Shown: one piece after another, positions 18,034 through 27,141 of the stretch
How the letters are laid out: the number at the start of each line of letters is the position of its first letter
Numbering within the stretch: position 1 is the stretch's first letter
Assembly (NCBI GenBank): GCA_903921325.1
Contig: CAIXPL010000028.1
Span: 73,829-137,828 of the forward strand
Direction: 5' to 3'
DNA length: 64,000 bases
Origin: an uncultured Pseudomonadota bacterium
GTDB taxonomy: Bacteria > Pseudomonadota > Gammaproteobacteria > Burkholderiales > SG8-39
Translations under genes and position numbers: made by a program
The notes under the pieces: generated by a model
What the model saw: only the letters and a program-made list of their open reading frames with translations
Database searches by the model: none
What the model was told of the DNA's origin: nothing

Positions 18034-19032
18034 TCAGCCCTTGGCTTGCGCCTGGGTGACGCGGTACTTCTCGTCGCGAAACTCTCCGGAGAGTACCGGC
18101 GGATAGCGTACCGCTTGTCCGGGCAGCGATTCGATGGAAGCGTCGTAGTTCGGATGAAAGAAAAATCCGATCGATATCCGACTGCTCGCGGCCGCGACTG
18201 CGCGTGGTGGATTGAGCACGCGGTGGCGGTTCGAGCACCAGCGATCCCCCGTCCAGCGCATCATCAGGTCACCGATATTGCACACCATTTCATAGCGATC
18301 GGTATGCACATCGAACCATTGCCCGTTTCGCGCCATCACCTGCAGACCGCCGGGCACATCTTCCCCCGACAGAATGGTGAACATGTCAAAGTCGGTGTGT
18401 GCCCCGGCGCGTAACTGCCCGGGCTCGGGTGGATTGGGTTGCCGTGGGTAATAGTTGATTCGCGCCGCCGTGATGTGACGGTCGATCATCGGCGCGAAAT
18501 AGTGCGCCGGCAGATCAAGCGCCAAAGCAGCCAGTTGGCACACCGAACCGGCCAGTGACTCCATGCCGCGGTAATAGTCATCGGCCGCGGCGGCAAACTG
18601 CGGCTGATCAGCCGGCCACAGGTTGTCAAAAAAATAGCGACCCTCGCCGGCGCGGTAATACGGATCATTGTGCGGCCAGTCGGCCGGCCCAAAATGATAA
18701 AACTCCTTCAAGTCGGTTGGTCCGCTCGCTGCTTCCTGCGGCCGATCGCTGTTGGTAGCATCGCTTGAATAGGCCAGCGCTTCAAAGCCAATGGCTTTAT
18801 AGCCGCGGGCGTAACCGGGATGCGGTGGTGCCACCAATTGCTTACGCGCGAGCGGCTGTTCAAAAAACCGCCGTGATTCTTCATAGAGGCGATCGATCAC
18901 TGGGCGGGCAATGCCGTGGCCAGTTACCCGGAAGAAGCCATGCTCGGCACCCGCGCGGGCCATGGCAGCAATGGCATCGGGGTCGTGCACACCGCAGCGC
19001 AGAGGCTCAATGTCGATCAAAGGTACATTCAT
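18034..19032 (-). CDS. 2-oxoglutarate/Fe(II)-dependent dioxygenase, isopenicillin N synthase family
   Basis: A 332-residue protein. The N-terminal non-haem dioxygenase domain has PLIDIEPL and HGFFRVTGHGI. The C-terminal 2OG-Fe(II) domain provides the iron ligands HTD (in GAHTDFDMFTIL) and the distal His in NRHRVLNP, with the 2-oxoglutarate-binding Arg and Ser in RISIGFF. ATG 19032 fits the fold; the frame is open a little further upstream. It is divergent from an SDR gene 78 bases away, so a shared control region is likely. Substrate unknown. Confidence 0.92.
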   Translation of the reverse strand: MNVPLIDIEPLRCGVHDPDAIAAMARAGAEHGFFRVTGHGIARPVIDRLYEESRRFFEQPLARKQLVAPPHPGYARGYKAIGFEALAYSSDATNSDRPQEAASGPTDLKEFYHFGPADWPHNDPYYRAGEGRYFFDNLWPADQPQFAAAADDYYRGMESLAGSVCQLAALALDLPAHYFAPMIDRHITAARINYYPRQPNPPEPGQLRAGAHTDFDMFTILSGEDVPGGLQVMARNGQWFDVHTDRYEMVCNIGDLMMRWTGDRWCSNRHRVLNPPRAVAAASSRISIGFFFHPNYDASIESLPGQAVRYPPVLSGEFRDEKYRVTQAQAKG

Positions 19033-19110
19033 GCGGATGATTCTGCGGCGAGTGGCGTCCAAGCGCAATGACCTTCATGCAGAATGGGGCGATAACCCTG
19101 GAGATAGACG

Positions 19111-19866
19111 ATGAAGCTCGCGGGCAAAGTGGCCGTAGTGACCGGTGCCGGACAAGGCATTGGATTTGCCATCGCGCAGGCGATGGCCGATCAGGGCGCA
19201 CAGGTCGTCATTGCCGATCAAAGAGGCGCCGAAGAGGCAGCCGTGCGCCTGTCGGCCACCGGTCAACAGGCCCTGGGGTTACGCGTCGATGTGACCAATG
19301 AAGACGACTGTGCGCGGATGGCAAGCGCCACGCTGGAACGTTTTGGGCGCATCGACATCCTGGTCACCAATGCCGCGATCTTCTCGTCCCTGACACCCAA
19401 ACCCTTTGAGGAGATCAGCGTAGCCGAGTGGCGATCGGTCATGGATGTCAACACGCTCGGCGTGTTTCTGTCAGTACGCGCCTGTCTGAGTGCACTACGG
19501 AAGTCTGGCGATGGCCGCATCATCACCCTCTCATCCGGAGTCGCCTTCAAGGGTAATCCGCTCTACCTGCATTACGTCGCGAGCAAAGGCGCAGTCGTCT
19601 CAATGACGCGATCACTCGCCCGCGAACTGGGGGCCGATGGCATTCGCGTAAATAGCATAGCCCCCGGCTTCACTTTGAGCGAGGGCGTCGCTGCCAACCC
19701 GGCGCTGGTGGCCGGTGCCCGGGGACCGTCGCTGGTCGGGCGAGTCCTGGCGCGCGACATGTTTCCGGGCGACATCGTCGGTGCCGCCTGCTTTCTGGCA
19801 GGGCCTGATGCCGCTTTCATCACAGGACAGACGCTGGTCGTGGACGGCGGTGCCTATTTCCACTAG
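19111..19866 (+). CDS. Short-chain dehydrogenase/reductase (classical SDR)
   Basis: A 251-residue protein of classical SDR size. TGAGQGIGFA (residues 11-20) binds the nucleotide. The acidic VIADQRG at the end of strand two suggests NAD(H) preference. The catalytic Ser is in TLSSGVAF and the Tyr/Lys pair in YVASKGA (about residue 154). The C-terminus TGQTLVVDGGAYFH is typical. It is divergent from the 2OG dioxygenase and convergent with the metallophosphoesterase. The pairing with the dioxygenase suggests it oxidises a hydroxylated product, but this is inference. Confidence 0.93.
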   Translation: MKLAGKVAVVTGAGQGIGFAIAQAMADQGAQVVIADQRGAEEAAVRLSATGQQALGLRVDVTNEDDCARMASATLERFGRIDILVTNAAIFSSLTPKPFEEISVAEWRSVMDVNTLGVFLSVRACLSALRKSGDGRIITLSSGVAFKGNPLYLHYVASKGAVVSMTRSLARELGADGIRVNSIAPGFTLSEGVAANPALVAGARGPSLVGRVLARDMFPGDIVGAACFLAGPDAAFITGQTLVVDGGAYFH

Positions 19867-20010
19867 GCGCAGCCCGCGGGTCGGCTCATTGCCGAGCTGC
19901 CCCGCGTCATATTGCAAATCATCCTGGGTACAAGCGATTGGCATTGCAAAACAGCGCTGCGAAAATCATCGGTATCGCAAGGTCGTGCAATGGCCTTATC
20001 CGTAATCGAC

Positions 20011-21405
20011 TTATTGCAAGGAATCAATCGCAAGCAGGCGGGTCGTCGGTCCGTAATGCTCGTCAAATCCCCACGCTTCAAGCGATACCCGGCCGCTTTG
20101 ATGCACGCTTACCGTGGCCCAGGCGTAATGGCGATCGGTCGGTTCATTGAGCGCGGGCACGCGGCATTGCGGGCACTTGCCTTCCATTCGAAACTCAAAC
20201 GGCGAACCACCTGAACCGACCAGAACCTGCCAGGCGCCGCGCTGCGAATTCGCGGCCGGGTAATTCTGGATATGAAAAATGTGCTCGTGACCGGCAAAGT
20301 AAGTCGCTCCATTCTGCGCGATCACCTGCCAGAACCGTTCCGACCCGGCTGTCTTGCCCGGCTCGCGCGGATCCAGCCCTTCGGGCCGCATCGGCTTGCC
20401 GCGCGCAGCCAGGTAGTCGTAGCGGAATGCCGGTTTGTGTCCAAAAACAAACACGCCCCTGGCTCCGCGCGCCCGCGCCGCCTGCAAATCGTTCTCCAGC
20501 CAACGAATCGGTGCCGCGCCATCGACACCGACGGCATAGGTATTCAGCAACGCAAAGTGCAGCCGCCCGCCGGGTGTGTTCACATCAAAGGAATAAGTGA
20601 GCTTTGACTGGTCGGTGGTGACTCCGTCCTCTGCCCCTGGGGCACTCGGGGTCGTATCGCCGAGGACATCGGTCGGCTCCATGCCGACCACGTCCTTGAA
20701 TCGACGCCGATCAAGGATCAGGTCGCCCATATTGTCGCGCCAGGCCTGCTCGTTTTCCTGGTAGGTGCGCTTACCTTTGGCGCATCCGTCTGCAATCCGG
20801 GTCACGGCGGGATCGCATTGAACCTCGTGATTGCCTGGAAGCGGTAGCACATAGGTGCCAGACTCAAACAATCCGGCAACCATTCCGCGCCAGTAGGCAT
20901 ATTGTCGGTACAGGCGGGCAATGTCGGAATCGGCGACTTCAGACACGCTGGGTGGCTTGGTTGACCAGGCCGCTGGCACTCGGGTCAGACCACCCCCCAT
21001 CACCATATCGCCATTGACGATCAGCATCTGCGCACGCTGGGTGCTGATCGTTTGCACAATGCGCGACCACGCACGGGAGTTCTGCAGCCAGAATGCGTCT
21101 TGCGCGAGCAATTGGCCCGTGATCGGTGGCACCAGCGTGCTCGGGTCAGGATAGGTTGGGTCCTGACGTGAATCGCCCACAGTGGCGAATCGAAACACCA
21201 CCGGATCGGCCTCGTGGTGCAGGGAGCCCGCTGGAGCACCATCTGCTCGCTGAGCGCCCGTTGCCGAATCAATGTCGAGGCGATGGGCACAAGCAGTCAG
21301 ACCGAACAAGCACACAACACTCGCCAAGGCGACACGCCGCAAGGTGCGTCGGTGCCCCTGAGCAACGAATGGCGAGGAAGCACGATCAGCAGGTTTCTCG
21401 TTCAT
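20011..21405 (-). CDS. Calcineurin-like metallophosphoesterase, putative lipoprotein
   Basis: A 464-residue protein. The N-terminus has a signal sequence with lipobox (LASVVCLFGLTACAH), so it is probably anchored in the envelope by that Cys. All calcineurin-type metal motifs are present: GDSRQDP, NGDMVMGG, GNHEVQCD, FGHKPAF and GHEHIFH. The family hydrolyses phosphomonoesters or diesters using two metal ions. ATG 21405 is chosen since upstream codons lack signal-peptide character. It stands alone between convergent and divergent neighbours; the substrate is unknown. Confidence 0.87.
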   Translation of the reverse strand: MNEKPADRASSPFVAQGHRRTLRRVALASVVCLFGLTACAHRLDIDSATGAQRADGAPAGSLHHEADPVVFRFATVGDSRQDPTYPDPSTLVPPITGQLLAQDAFWLQNSRAWSRIVQTISTQRAQMLIVNGDMVMGGGLTRVPAAWSTKPPSVSEVADSDIARLYRQYAYWRGMVAGLFESGTYVLPLPGNHEVQCDPAVTRIADGCAKGKRTYQENEQAWRDNMGDLILDRRRFKDVVGMEPTDVLGDTTPSAPGAEDGVTTDQSKLTYSFDVNTPGGRLHFALLNTYAVGVDGAAPIRWLENDLQAARARGARGVFVFGHKPAFRYDYLAARGKPMRPEGLDPREPGKTAGSERFWQVIAQNGATYFAGHEHIFHIQNYPAANSQRGAWQVLVGSGGSPFEFRMEGKCPQCRVPALNEPTDRHYAWATVSVHQSGRVSLEAWGFDEHYGPTTRLLAIDSLQ

Positions 21406-21626
21406 GATTAGTCCCGATGGAAATCGGTGGTCGGCTGCGCGGCGGCGACGGAATCGGCGCAGCGGAATCGCATGGCAGGACCAAGGCGACCGCGCGCGTT
21501 TGGCAGTGTGCCTCCCGATGCATGTGTTTTTGATGACACAACAGGCTCTGGCAACCCGATGCGACAGGGCACTCATTGCAAGTCACTGGTCGATGGCGAA
21601 GAATGTACGCTTTACTGGAGGATTCC

Positions 21627-22808
21627 ATGCGCAAATTGCTGCTCTGCCTGGCATTGGTCGCGGTGTCAGGACTGCTGGCCGTCCGGCCGGTCGCTGCCGC
21701 CGAGTCGATCAAAGTCGGTTTCATCTCAACGCTGTCGGGTCCCAGTGCCGCCCTGGGCGTGGATATTCGCGATGCGTTTCTGCTGGCCGTCAAACTGCGC
21801 GGCGGAAAACTGGGTGGTATTACGGCTGACGTGTCGGTAGCCGATGATCAACTAAGCCCCGAGACCGGCGTGCAAATCGCCGATCGCATGCTCAAGCGTG
21901 ATCATGTCAACGTGCTCACCGGCATCGTGTTCTCCAACGTCTTGCTCGCGGTAGCGCCGAAAGCCTTCGAGGCCAACACGGTGTATATCAGTCCGAACGC
22001 CGGGCCGACTCAATTCGCTGGTGAGCAATGTAACCGGCTGTTCTTCTCTACCGCGTGGCAGAACGACCTGAATAATGGTGCGCCGGGTCTGCTGGCCACC
22101 CAACGCCACTATGAAAGCGTATTGGTGATCGCGCCCAATTACCAGGCGGGCAAAGATGCGGTGGCGGGGTTCAAATCGTTCTACAAGGGTCGCATTATTG
22201 ATGAGCTCTATACCAAGCTCGGACAGCTCGATTATTCGGCTGAGCTGGCGCAGATCCGTGCCAGCAGTCCGCAGGCGGTGTTCTTCTTTCTGCCCGGTGG
22301 CATGGGCATCAACTTCATCAAGCAATTCGTAAGTAGCGGTCTGTCCAAGGACACCACATTGCTTACCGCCGGGGTCGGTGCCGACGCCGACATCATCCGC
22401 GCGGTGGGTGATCCGATGCTCGGTCTGTTCAACACCTCGCATTGGGCAACGGATCTGCCCAATGACGCGAACAAGGCGTTCGTGGCCGCCTTTGAGAAAG
22501 AATATTCACGCATTCCCACCCAATACGCCGCGCAGGGCTATGACGATGCCTTGCTGATCGATGCCGCGGTGCGCGATGTGAAAGGGCATGTGGAGAATCA
22601 GGAGGCCTTCATCGCAGCCTTGCGTGCCAAGAAATTTGCCTCGGTGCGAGGCGATTTTCATTGGGGTGTCAACAACTATCCGGTGCAGGATTGGTATCTG
22701 CGCATCGTGGCACGCGACAGCAGCGGGCGCCTGGTGAACAAGACCATCGGTACTGTGGCGAAGCAGTTGCCCGATGGCAACGCGGCCCGCTGCACATTGA
22801 AGTGGTGA
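21627..22808 (+). CDS. Periplasmic ABC-type binding protein, Liv type
   Basis: A 393-residue protein with signal peptide (LLLCLALVAVSGLLAVRPVAA, cleavage before ESIKVGF). The mature part begins IKVGFISTLSGPSAALGVDIRDA, typical of branched-chain amino acid binding proteins of the Peripla_BP_6 group. ACTGGAGG precedes ATG 21627. It is first in a forward cassette with an MBL hydrolase (eight bases downstream), a Pht5-like decarboxylase, a TRAP binding protein and a Rieske oxygenase. No Liv permease or ATPase is in the window. The likely ligand is an aromatic acid or similar carboxylate. Confidence 0.9.
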   Translation: MRKLLLCLALVAVSGLLAVRPVAAAESIKVGFISTLSGPSAALGVDIRDAFLLAVKLRGGKLGGITADVSVADDQLSPETGVQIADRMLKRDHVNVLTGIVFSNVLLAVAPKAFEANTVYISPNAGPTQFAGEQCNRLFFSTAWQNDLNNGAPGLLATQRHYESVLVIAPNYQAGKDAVAGFKSFYKGRIIDELYTKLGQLDYSAELAQIRASSPQAVFFFLPGGMGINFIKQFVSSGLSKDTTLLTAGVGADADIIRAVGDPMLGLFNTSHWATDLPNDANKAFVAAFEKEYSRIPTQYAAQGYDDALLIDAAVRDVKGHVENQEAFIAALRAKKFASVRGDFHWGVNNYPVQDWYLRIVARDSSGRLVNKTIGTVAKQLPDGNAARCTLKW

Positions 22809-22816
22809 GCGGCGCG

Positions 22817-23734
22817 ATGCCCGCGGCCTTGTTGAATCTGGGTTCGGTGAGCATCGAGCGGGTCGAGGAATCAAGCTTTGCGGCGCTCGACCCGTTCGAA
22901 GTCTATCCCGAGGTGACAGCAGAGTTGCTGGCGGCCAATGCGCAGTGGTTGATGCCGCGCTTTCTGGATGCTGCGACCCAGAGACTGATTCTGTCCTTTC
23001 AGGGCTTTGTCATTCGATCTGGGGCCGCGCTGATCGTGGTCGACACCTGCGTGGGCGATTGCAAAGCCCGGCGACGCCCCGGATTTGACAAGCAGCGCTG
23101 GGGGTGGTTGGCCCGCCTGGAGGCGTCCGGGGTGTCCTGTGACGCTGTCACTCATGTGGTCTGTACCCACTTTCATGTGGATCATGTCGGTGGCAACACC
23201 CGATTGCGGAATGGGCAGTGGGTGACAAGTTTTCCCAATGCGCGTTATCTTTTCCCGCGACTTGAATTTGAGTATTGGTCGAGTCCGGCCGGCATTCGCG
23301 CCCTGGAGCGCACCGGTGATTACATGACCGACAGCGTGCTGCCGGTGATCGCCGCCGGTCAGGCGGAATTGGTGGCGCCGGATCACGCCATTGACGCGCG
23401 CGTCGGTTTGCGCCCGGCCGGCGGGCACACCCCGGGCAGTGTCATCGTCGATGTTCAATCGGCCAGTCAGCGTGCCCTGTTGCTCGGCGATGTTCTGCAC
23501 ACCATGCTGCAGATCCGCTACCCGGACTGGAGCACCCGATTTTGCATGGACGCCGAAGCATCAAGGCGCACCCGGCGCGCGATCCTGGACAGTTGCGCCG
23601 ATCAGGACATCTGGCTGTTACCCAATCATTTTCCGGCACCGACTGCGGGTCAGATCGAACGCTGTGGCGGGCATTATCTTTGGCGCTACGCGGGTGAAGG
23701 TACACTCGCCGGCTTCCCCGGGAGTTCCACATGA
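22817..23734 (+). CDS. MBL-fold metallo-hydrolase
   Basis: A 305-residue protein of the metallo-beta-lactamase fold. The dinuclear metal motif THFHVDHVGG (near residue 118) is intact, with further ligands in PAGGHTPGS and LLGDVLH and the distal His in LPNHFPAP. No signal peptide is seen. It resembles the group that includes lactonases and related hydrolases. It starts eight bases after the binding-protein gene and its stop overlaps the next start by four bases (ATGA), so it is translationally coupled. A lactone or ester intermediate of an aromatic pathway is a reasonable guess. Confidence 0.9.
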   Translation: MPAALLNLGSVSIERVEESSFAALDPFEVYPEVTAELLAANAQWLMPRFLDAATQRLILSFQGFVIRSGAALIVVDTCVGDCKARRRPGFDKQRWGWLARLEASGVSCDAVTHVVCTHFHVDHVGGNTRLRNGQWVTSFPNARYLFPRLEFEYWSSPAGIRALERTGDYMTDSVLPVIAAGQAELVAPDHAIDARVGLRPAGGHTPGSVIVDVQSASQRALLLGDVLHTMLQIRYPDWSTRFCMDAEASRRTRRAILDSCADQDIWLLPNHFPAPTAGQIERCGGHYLWRYAGEGTLAGFPGSST

Positions 23735-24717
23735 CACTCAAAATAAGTCTGGCCTGTGAACAATATGACCGTACCCGTGCCCTGTTTGACGGCCGGGTCA
23801 GGATTGAAGGCTGCGACATGACAGCCATTCACCTGCACGCCGAAGAATGTTTTCACCGCGCATTCAATGGTGCGGAGTTCGATATCACTGAACTCTCGGG
23901 CAGTTCCTACATGATGACCTTGTCTCGCGGCGAATGTCCGTATGTTGCGATACCCGCGTTTGTCTCGAAAGTGTTCCGGCACTCGGCGATCTACGTGCGC
24001 GCTGATCGCGGTATTCGCACCCCGCAAGATCTCATCGGCAAGCGCGTCGGCATGCCCGAATACCAAATGACGGCCTGTCTGTGGGCGCGCGGCATCCTCG
24101 AAGATGAGTACCAGGTGCGGCCACGCGACATCCAGTGGTTCACCGGAGGACAGGAGGAGGCAGGCCGACGCGAACGCTCGCCACTACACGTCGATCCGTC
24201 TGTGTCGATTACTCCGATCGGCGATCAGCGCACCCTGATCGGCATGCTCAGCAGCGGTGAGCTCGACGCAGTGATCACGGCGCGCGCGCCGAGCGCCTAT
24301 GGCGTCGATCCGAACATCGTGCGCCTGTTTGAGGATTTTCGTAGCGTCGAGTCTGCGTATTTCCGCAAGACCGGCATTTTTCCAATCATGCATTTGATCG
24401 GGGTGCGCCGCAGCCTGCTCGAGCAGGCTCCGTGGCTGGCAGTAAGTGCCTACAAAGCCTTTGTGGCGGCCAAAGCAATCGCCATCCACGAACTGCATGA
24501 CATTGGCGTCAACATGGTGACCCTGCCCTGGGTCAACGCAGAGGTGACCGCCGCTGAACGTGCGCTCGCACAGGATTTCTGGAGCTACGGGCTGGAGCCG
24601 AATCGGGCAGCGCTGGAAGCGATGACGCGCTACTCCTACGAGCAGGGCCTGGCAGCACGCAAACTGAGCCCGGAGGAATTGTTCCATCCCGGCACGCTCG
24701 AGATGTCCAAACTCTGA
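23731..24717 (+). CDS. 4,5-dihydroxyphthalate decarboxylase-like protein (Pht5 family), second copy
   Basis: A 328-residue protein lacking a signal peptide. It is a paralogue of the protein at 13190: both have the YDR-x-ALxDG opening, GILEDEY in the middle and RxTGxFPIMH near residue 215. This copy carries an insertion around GGQEEAGRRE. Its start overlaps the MBL-hydrolase stop (ATGA). The fold is that of a type 2 binding protein, and the family is annotated as dihydroxyphthalate decarboxylase. Whether it decarboxylates or only binds a ligand cannot be decided from sequence. Confidence 0.75.
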   Translation: MTLKISLACEQYDRTRALFDGRVRIEGCDMTAIHLHAEECFHRAFNGAEFDITELSGSSYMMTLSRGECPYVAIPAFVSKVFRHSAIYVRADRGIRTPQDLIGKRVGMPEYQMTACLWARGILEDEYQVRPRDIQWFTGGQEEAGRRERSPLHVDPSVSITPIGDQRTLIGMLSSGELDAVITARAPSAYGVDPNIVRLFEDFRSVESAYFRKTGIFPIMHLIGVRRSLLEQAPWLAVSAYKAFVAAKAIAIHELHDIGVNMVTLPWVNAEVTAAERALAQDFWSYGLEPNRAALEAMTRYSYEQGLAARKLSPEELFHPGTLEMSKL

Positions 24718-24727
24718 GCCATCTGGC

Positions 24728-24769
24728 GGCGCCGGGCTGGAGGTTCGTGGCGCCGGGTCAGGGGTTCGC
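24728..24769. repeat. Two tandem 21-bp direct repeats
   Basis: Copy one (24728-24748) and copy two (24749-24769) share GGCGCCGGG and GGTTCG, and differ at a few positions in between. They lie directly after the Pht5-like stop codon. The second copy forms the left arm of the hairpin at 24761-24782. Confidence 0.6.
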
Positions 24770-24782
24770 GGCGGCGAACCCC
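24761..24782 (+). terminator. Strong hairpin after the Pht5-like gene
   Basis: GGGGTTCGC, four-base loop, GCGAACCCC: a perfect nine-base-pair GC-rich stem 44 bases after the stop codon. There is no T-run behind it, so it may act as an mRNA 3-prime stabiliser or a processing signal rather than a classic terminator. Confidence 0.4.
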
Positions 24783-24929
24783 TGGGCCGATCGGCGTTGC
24801 CGTGGCCTCCTTTCTGCATGCCCATACTCGGCGTTCGAACACCACGCGGAGACGGTTCCGGCGGTAAATTAATCGAAGGTGGCTTTTTTGCTACCCTAGC
24901 GGCCTAAGATCGAGCAGCGGGAGACATTC

Positions 24930-25955
24930 ATGACATTTGCTTTCAGCGGCCGCCGGTGCGTGGTCATCCTCGGCGCGTTGACGGTTGCACTGAACCTTGC
25001 CGTTGGATCAGTGCACGCACAGACCTTCACGATGAAGCTCTCGGCGCCGACCGTGAACGACATGAATCACGAGTGGATGCGGCAGATGAAGACCGGCATC
25101 GAAGCGCGCTCGGGCGGTCGCATCAAGGTCGAAATCTATCCGGCCAATCAACTGGGTCAAATCCCGCGGACGGTTGAAGGCGTAGCCCTCGGCACGATTG
25201 AATCGACCATGCCGGCTACGGGATTTTTGATCGGGCTCGATCCGCGTTTCGCCGTGTTTGATGCCGTCGGTCTGTTTGATGACATGAATCACGCGAATCG
25301 GGTCTTTCAAGATGCCGATATCCGCAAGCGGATCGCCTCGTTCGGTCTGGAGAAGGGCGTCGAACCGCTGGTCACCTACGCCGCCAACCCCAATGTGGTG
25401 GTCACGCACAAAGCCATTCGAACACTTGCTGACTTCAAAGGACAGAAGCTGCGAGTGCCCGGCGGTGCACCACTCTATATCGAGCCCTACCGGCGTCTGT
25501 CAGCCTCGCCTGTATCGATGGCACTCGGCGAGGTGTTGCCCGCCATGCAGAATCACACCATTGATGGTTCGATTGCCGGGCTCACCGTATTCACCACGTT
25601 CAAGTACTACGATGTGGCGCGCAACATGACGTATCTGCCGGGATCGTTTCTGGTGGTGTCGGCACTGGTCAATCGCGCCTTCTTGGCCTCGCTTGGACCT
25701 GAATTGGAAGCCATCGTTCGCGACGAGTCGCGTCGCATCGAAGCCGAATTTTTCACCTGGCTGGTTGACGATGTTGACAACGCGCGCAAGAGCTGGGAGC
25801 AGCACGGCGGCGAATCGATCCGCTTCTCAGCGGCTGATGCGCGTCGCTATATCGATGAAGTGAGTGCGAGCACTTCGGCGATCCTGACGGCCAATCCGGT
25901 CATCAAGGAAGACTTTGAGGCCTTTGCAGCAGCGGCGCGCAAGTATCGCAAATAG
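24930..25955 (+). CDS. TRAP transporter periplasmic binding protein (DctP family)
   Basis: A 341-residue protein with a signal peptide (VVILGALTVALNLAVGSVHAQ). The mature part begins FTMKLSAPTVNDMNHEWMRQMKTGIEARSGGRIKVEIYPANQLG, the DctP pattern. The family's conserved Arg region is visible in FKGQKLRVPGG (about residue 175). TRAP receptors bind carboxylates and deliver them to a QM membrane complex. No dctQ or dctM gene is in the window. It lies nine bases before a Rieske oxygenase gene, so binding protein and oxygenase probably share a message and a substrate family. Confidence 0.92.
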   Translation: MTFAFSGRRCVVILGALTVALNLAVGSVHAQTFTMKLSAPTVNDMNHEWMRQMKTGIEARSGGRIKVEIYPANQLGQIPRTVEGVALGTIESTMPATGFLIGLDPRFAVFDAVGLFDDMNHANRVFQDADIRKRIASFGLEKGVEPLVTYAANPNVVVTHKAIRTLADFKGQKLRVPGGAPLYIEPYRRLSASPVSMALGEVLPAMQNHTIDGSIAGLTVFTTFKYYDVARNMTYLPGSFLVVSALVNRAFLASLGPELEAIVRDESRRIEAEFFTWLVDDVDNARKSWEQHGGESIRFSAADARRYIDEVSASTSAILTANPVIKEDFEAFAAAARKYRK

Positions 25956-25964
25956 GGTCTGCCG

Positions 25965-26978
25965 GTGTTTGCGCGCAATTGCTGGTATGTCGCAGCCCAG
26001 TCAAGCGAACTGAGCCAGGCTCCGCTTGCCCGCACCCTTCTCGGTGAGCCGGTGGTGTTGTATCGCACTCAAGCGGGCGCGGCAGTTGCACTGGAAGATC
26101 GTTGCTGTCACAAGCGTGCGCCGTTGCATCGCGGCAGCGTTGTGGGTGAGATGATCCGCTGCGGGTATCACGGTTTTGAGTTCGACTCGGCCGGGATCTG
26201 CGTGCGCATACCGGGTCTTGACACCATTCCGGATAACGCCAGGGTGTGCAGCTACCCAGTCGTCGAGCGGCATCGCTACATCTGGATCTGGATGGGTGAC
26301 CGATCGGCCGCAGACCCGGCACTGGTACCGGATTTTCATACCAATGATGATGCCGCGTGGGCGTACACCGGCGCCCGGCTCGCGGTGGCAGCCGATTACA
26401 TGCTGGTGATTGAAAACCTGCTCGACCTGTCGCATGTGGGATTTATTCACGCGAACACCATCGGCAGCGATGACACCAGCGCGTCAATCGCTTGGGAGAG
26501 CACGAGCGATGCGGTTCGTGGCGTGCGCGCAGCACACGACATCGAAACCCCGCCGCATAACCGCAGGCAAGGGTTTGGTCCACGCTGCGATCAGCAAAAG
26601 ATAATGACCTTCCTGCCCTGCTCACATGTCACGATCGACATCACCACGACTGAGCGCGTGCCCGCAGGCGCGAGCCAGACCGCGAAAGGCATGCACATCA
26701 TGCTGCTCAATTCGGTCACGCCGGAGACCGCTTCCAGTTGCCATTATTTCTGGTCCAGCACCCGCGATTTCGCAATCGACGACCCGGTGGTCACCGAGTT
26801 TTTCCAGTCAATGACCGTGCGCGCTTTCGATGAAGACCGCGTAATGATCGAGGCGCAACAGCGCATCATCGACCGGAATCCGGCGGCACCGACCGTCACG
26901 GTGCTCGGTGATCTGGGCGGTGTGCAGGCACGGCGCAGGGTCGCGCAGCGCCTGCTGACCGAAACTGACGCGCGATAA
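25965..26978 (+). CDS. Rieske non-heme iron oxygenase (VanA / PobA-type, alpha subunit only)
   Basis: A 337-residue protein starting at a GTG. The N-terminal FARNCWYVAAQSSEL is typical of vanillate-demethylase-type oxygenases. The Rieske ligands are Cys47-x-His49 and Cys66-x2-His69. The mononuclear iron motif is ENLLDLSHVGFIH (Asp154, His157, His162). Such enzymes O-demethylate or hydroxylate aromatic acids with electrons from a VanB-type reductase, which is absent from the window. It is the last gene of the 21.6-27 kb cassette. Confidence 0.92.
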   Translation: MFARNCWYVAAQSSELSQAPLARTLLGEPVVLYRTQAGAAVALEDRCCHKRAPLHRGSVVGEMIRCGYHGFEFDSAGICVRIPGLDTIPDNARVCSYPVVERHRYIWIWMGDRSAADPALVPDFHTNDDAAWAYTGARLAVAADYMLVIENLLDLSHVGFIHANTIGSDDTSASIAWESTSDAVRGVRAAHDIETPPHNRRQGFGPRCDQQKIMTFLPCSHVTIDITTTERVPAGASQTAKGMHIMLLNSVTPETASSCHYFWSSTRDFAIDDPVVTEFFQSMTVRAFDEDRVMIEAQQRIIDRNPAAPTVTVLGDLGGVQARRRVAQRLLTETDAR

Positions 26979-27010
26979 GCGCGCCCGCCCCTCGGGTTGC
27001 CTCCGCGCCC

Positions 27011-27070
27011 ATGGTTTGATCGGCCGCACATTGTTCGATCCGCCACATGCATTGTTTGATCCGCCGCAAG
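27011..27070. repeat. Three degenerate 19-21 bp tandem repeats upstream of the universal stress gene
   Basis: Units at 27011-27029, 27030-27050 and 27051-27070 share AT(T/G)GTT(T/C)GATC and CCGC-type ends. They fall 72-131 bases upstream of the universal stress protein start, where an operator would be expected. No known binding motif was recognised. Confidence 0.5.
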
Positions 27071-27141
27071 GGGCGCGGTAACAGGCCGCGATACCCTCCT
27101 TCCATCCAGCCCGACACGGCTGATAAAGGCAGGAGGCCGAC

